Source of the DNA: Herpetosiphonaceae bacterium | GTDB lineage: Bacteria; Chloroflexota; Chloroflexia; Chloroflexales; Herpetosiphonaceae | NCBI GenBank assembly: GCA_026003835.1 | Contig: BPHZ01000008.1 | Location: 1 to 64,000, forward strand | DNA: 64,000 nucleotides | Direction: 5' to 3' | Shown: positions 63,167 to 64,000 of the stretch, in pieces | How the letters are laid out: the number at the start of each line of letters is the position of its first letter | Numbering within the stretch: position 1 is the stretch's first letter | Notes under the pieces: generated by a model | What the model was told of the DNA's origin: nothing | What the model saw: only the letters and a program-made list of their open reading frames with translations | The model's database searches: none | Position numbers and translations under genes: made by a program

Positions 63167-63775
63167 ATGGACGTTGGACTTATGCTGCGAGGTATTGCCA
63201 TAGGCTTCTCGATCGCCGTGCCCGTCGGACCAATCGGGGTGCTGTGTATTCGCCGCACGCTGGCGGAAGGCCGCGCCTATGGGATTGTCTCAGGGCTGGG
63301 GGCTGCGACCGCCGATGCGCTCTACGGCGCTATTGCCGGCTTCGGCATCACTGCAATCTCAACCATGCTCATCAACCAGCAGATGTGGTTACGGCTTATC
63401 GGCGGCCTGTTTCTCTGCTATCTAGGACTCAAAACCATGCTGGCAGCGCCCGCGCAGGAGGCAGCGCCAGCCAATAGCTATGGGCTGGCGGGAGCCTACG
63501 CCTCGACCTTGCTGCTGACGTTGACCAACCCGCTGACCATCCTCTCCTTTGCGGCAATTTTTGCCGGGCTTGGGGTGGGCACCAGTACAGACAGCTATCT
63601 CGGCGCCATGCTGCTTGTGCTCGGCGTCTTTACCGGCTCTGCGCTCTGGTGGCTGTTGTTGAGCAGTGGCATCAGCGTCTTCCGCGGCGCGTTCAACCCG
63701 GCCAGGCTCCGCTGGACCAACAGGATTTCCGGCCTGATCATTCTCGGCTTTGGCCTGCTGGCGCTGGTTGGCTAA
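63167..63775 (+). CDS. LysE/RhtB-family amino-acid exporter
   Basis: A 202-residue membrane exporter with six helices. GIAIGFSIAVPVGPIGVLCI is the family opening with the conserved PxGP, then GIVSGLGAATADALYGAIAG, LRLIGGLFLCYLGLKTM, LLLTLTNPLTILSFAAIFAG and LGFGLLALVG at the end. The ATG at 63167 fits the start of the first helix; the long open frame before it is antisense of the sigma-ankyrin gene. It is followed after ten bases by the GntR-type regulator, so the pair is probably one autoregulated unit exporting an amino acid or related compound. Confidence 0.88.
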   Translation: MDVGLMLRGIAIGFSIAVPVGPIGVLCIRRTLAEGRAYGIVSGLGAATADALYGAIAGFGITAISTMLINQQMWLRLIGGLFLCYLGLKTMLAAPAQEAAPANSYGLAGAYASTLLLTLTNPLTILSFAAIFAGLGVGTSTDSYLGAMLLVLGVFTGSALWWLLLSSGISVFRGAFNPARLRWTNRISGLIILGFGLLALVG

Positions 63776-63785
63776 GAGGAACATA

Positions 63786-64000
63786 ATGAAACTTTATTTA
63801 CAGCGTAACAGTGAGATCCCACTCTATCAACAGATCGCCGACCAGATCCGCGAACGGGTGCGCAGCGGCGCCCTGCCCCCAGGGACGCGCCTGCCGCCGG
63901 TGCGCCAGCTGGCAAACGAACTGGGGCTGACCAGGCTGACCGTGCATACCGCCTACGCCGAGCTTCAGGCAGAGGGGATTATCGAGTCGTTTGTGGGCCG
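63786..64000 (+). CDS. GntR-family regulator, probably MocR type (5' part)
   Basis: The first 71 residues of a GntR-type winged-helix regulator, cut by the window end. MKLYLQRNSEIPLYQQIADQ, REVRSG-like IRERVRSGALPPGTRLPPVR and QLANELGLTRLTVHTAYAEL, then QAEGIIES, form the DNA-binding domain. The opening LYLQ...PLYQQIADQIRERV and the RLPPVRQLANELG form recall MocR/PdxR regulators with a C-terminal aminotransferase-like domain. That part is outside the window. AGAGGA precedes the ATG. It likely binds the repeats at 63060-63139. Confidence 0.82.
   Translation, partial: MKLYLQRNSEIPLYQQIADQIRERVRSGALPPGTRLPPVRQLANELGLTRLTVHTAYAELQAEGIIESFVG

Overview
The window is G+C-rich bacterial chromosome with about 50 genes and no recognisable rRNA, tRNA, prophage or CRISPR. 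Gene content suggests a Chloroflexota member close to the Chloroflexales (Roseiflexus/Kouleothrix-like): a gnd-zwf-opcA-pgl cluster, NurA with a HAS-barrel-like protein, CpXC proteins, a quinate-5-dehydrogenase-family protein, many secreted lipoproteins and PASTA/SH3b/FHA signalling proteins. This placement is inferred from family content; no marker gene was compared. At least 25 frame breaks occur in clusters (1-3.4, 24.8-28.2, 44.4-49.6 and 55.9-57 kb). Nearly all behave as one extra base, often in a G or C run, and the protein stays intact on both sides. They look like sequence or assembly errors, so broken genes are annotated here as single loci. Layout: 1-4 kb, oxidative pentose phosphate genes. 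4-7.4 kb, glutamine synthetase and a GH13 enzyme. 7.7-15 kb, a secreted peptidase, phosphatidylserine synthase and decarboxylase, a GT39-type membrane glycosyltransferase, a Nudix protein and an AlaX-type editing protein. 15-17 kb, an HtrA-type protease gene split by a hairpin-rich non-coding insertion. 17-25 kb, SelB, a zincin, NurA plus HAS-barrel-like protein, an HD hydrolase and an M14 carboxypeptidase. 25-35 kb, a long minus-strand run on fatty-acyl and aldehyde chemistry (acyl-CoA dehydrogenase, acyl-ACP-reductase-like protein, iron alcohol dehydrogenase, acyl-CoA ligase). 35-38 kb, CoA-type Nudix, HAMP-STAS regulator and SCO1. 38.2-51.3 kb, a type VII secretion-like locus. 51-58 kb, a KDSR-like reductase, small proteins, an esterase, a USP-DUF389 membrane protein and a solute-binding lipoprotein. 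58-64 kb, a SnoaL-like protein, a FAH-family hydrolase, an ECF sigma-ankyrin protein followed by a divergent F1-beta-like ATPase, and a LysE exporter next to a GntR/MocR-type regulator. The most notable systems: (1) the 13-kb locus holds a three-P-loop EccC/EssC-type ATPase, two YukD/EsaB-like ubiquitin-fold proteins (one fused to PASTA), a Ser/Thr kinase with an outside SH3b domain, a PP2C phosphatase with an outside tail, FHA and VWA proteins and a WXG100/LXG-like candidate substrate. It looks like a type VII-like secretion apparatus wired to phospho-signalling. (2) The sigma-ankyrin gene is paired with a shortened F1-beta paralogue whose P-loop and catalytic glutamate are altered. (3) The 27-35 kb run has the parts for turning fatty acyl groups into aldehydes and alcohols.
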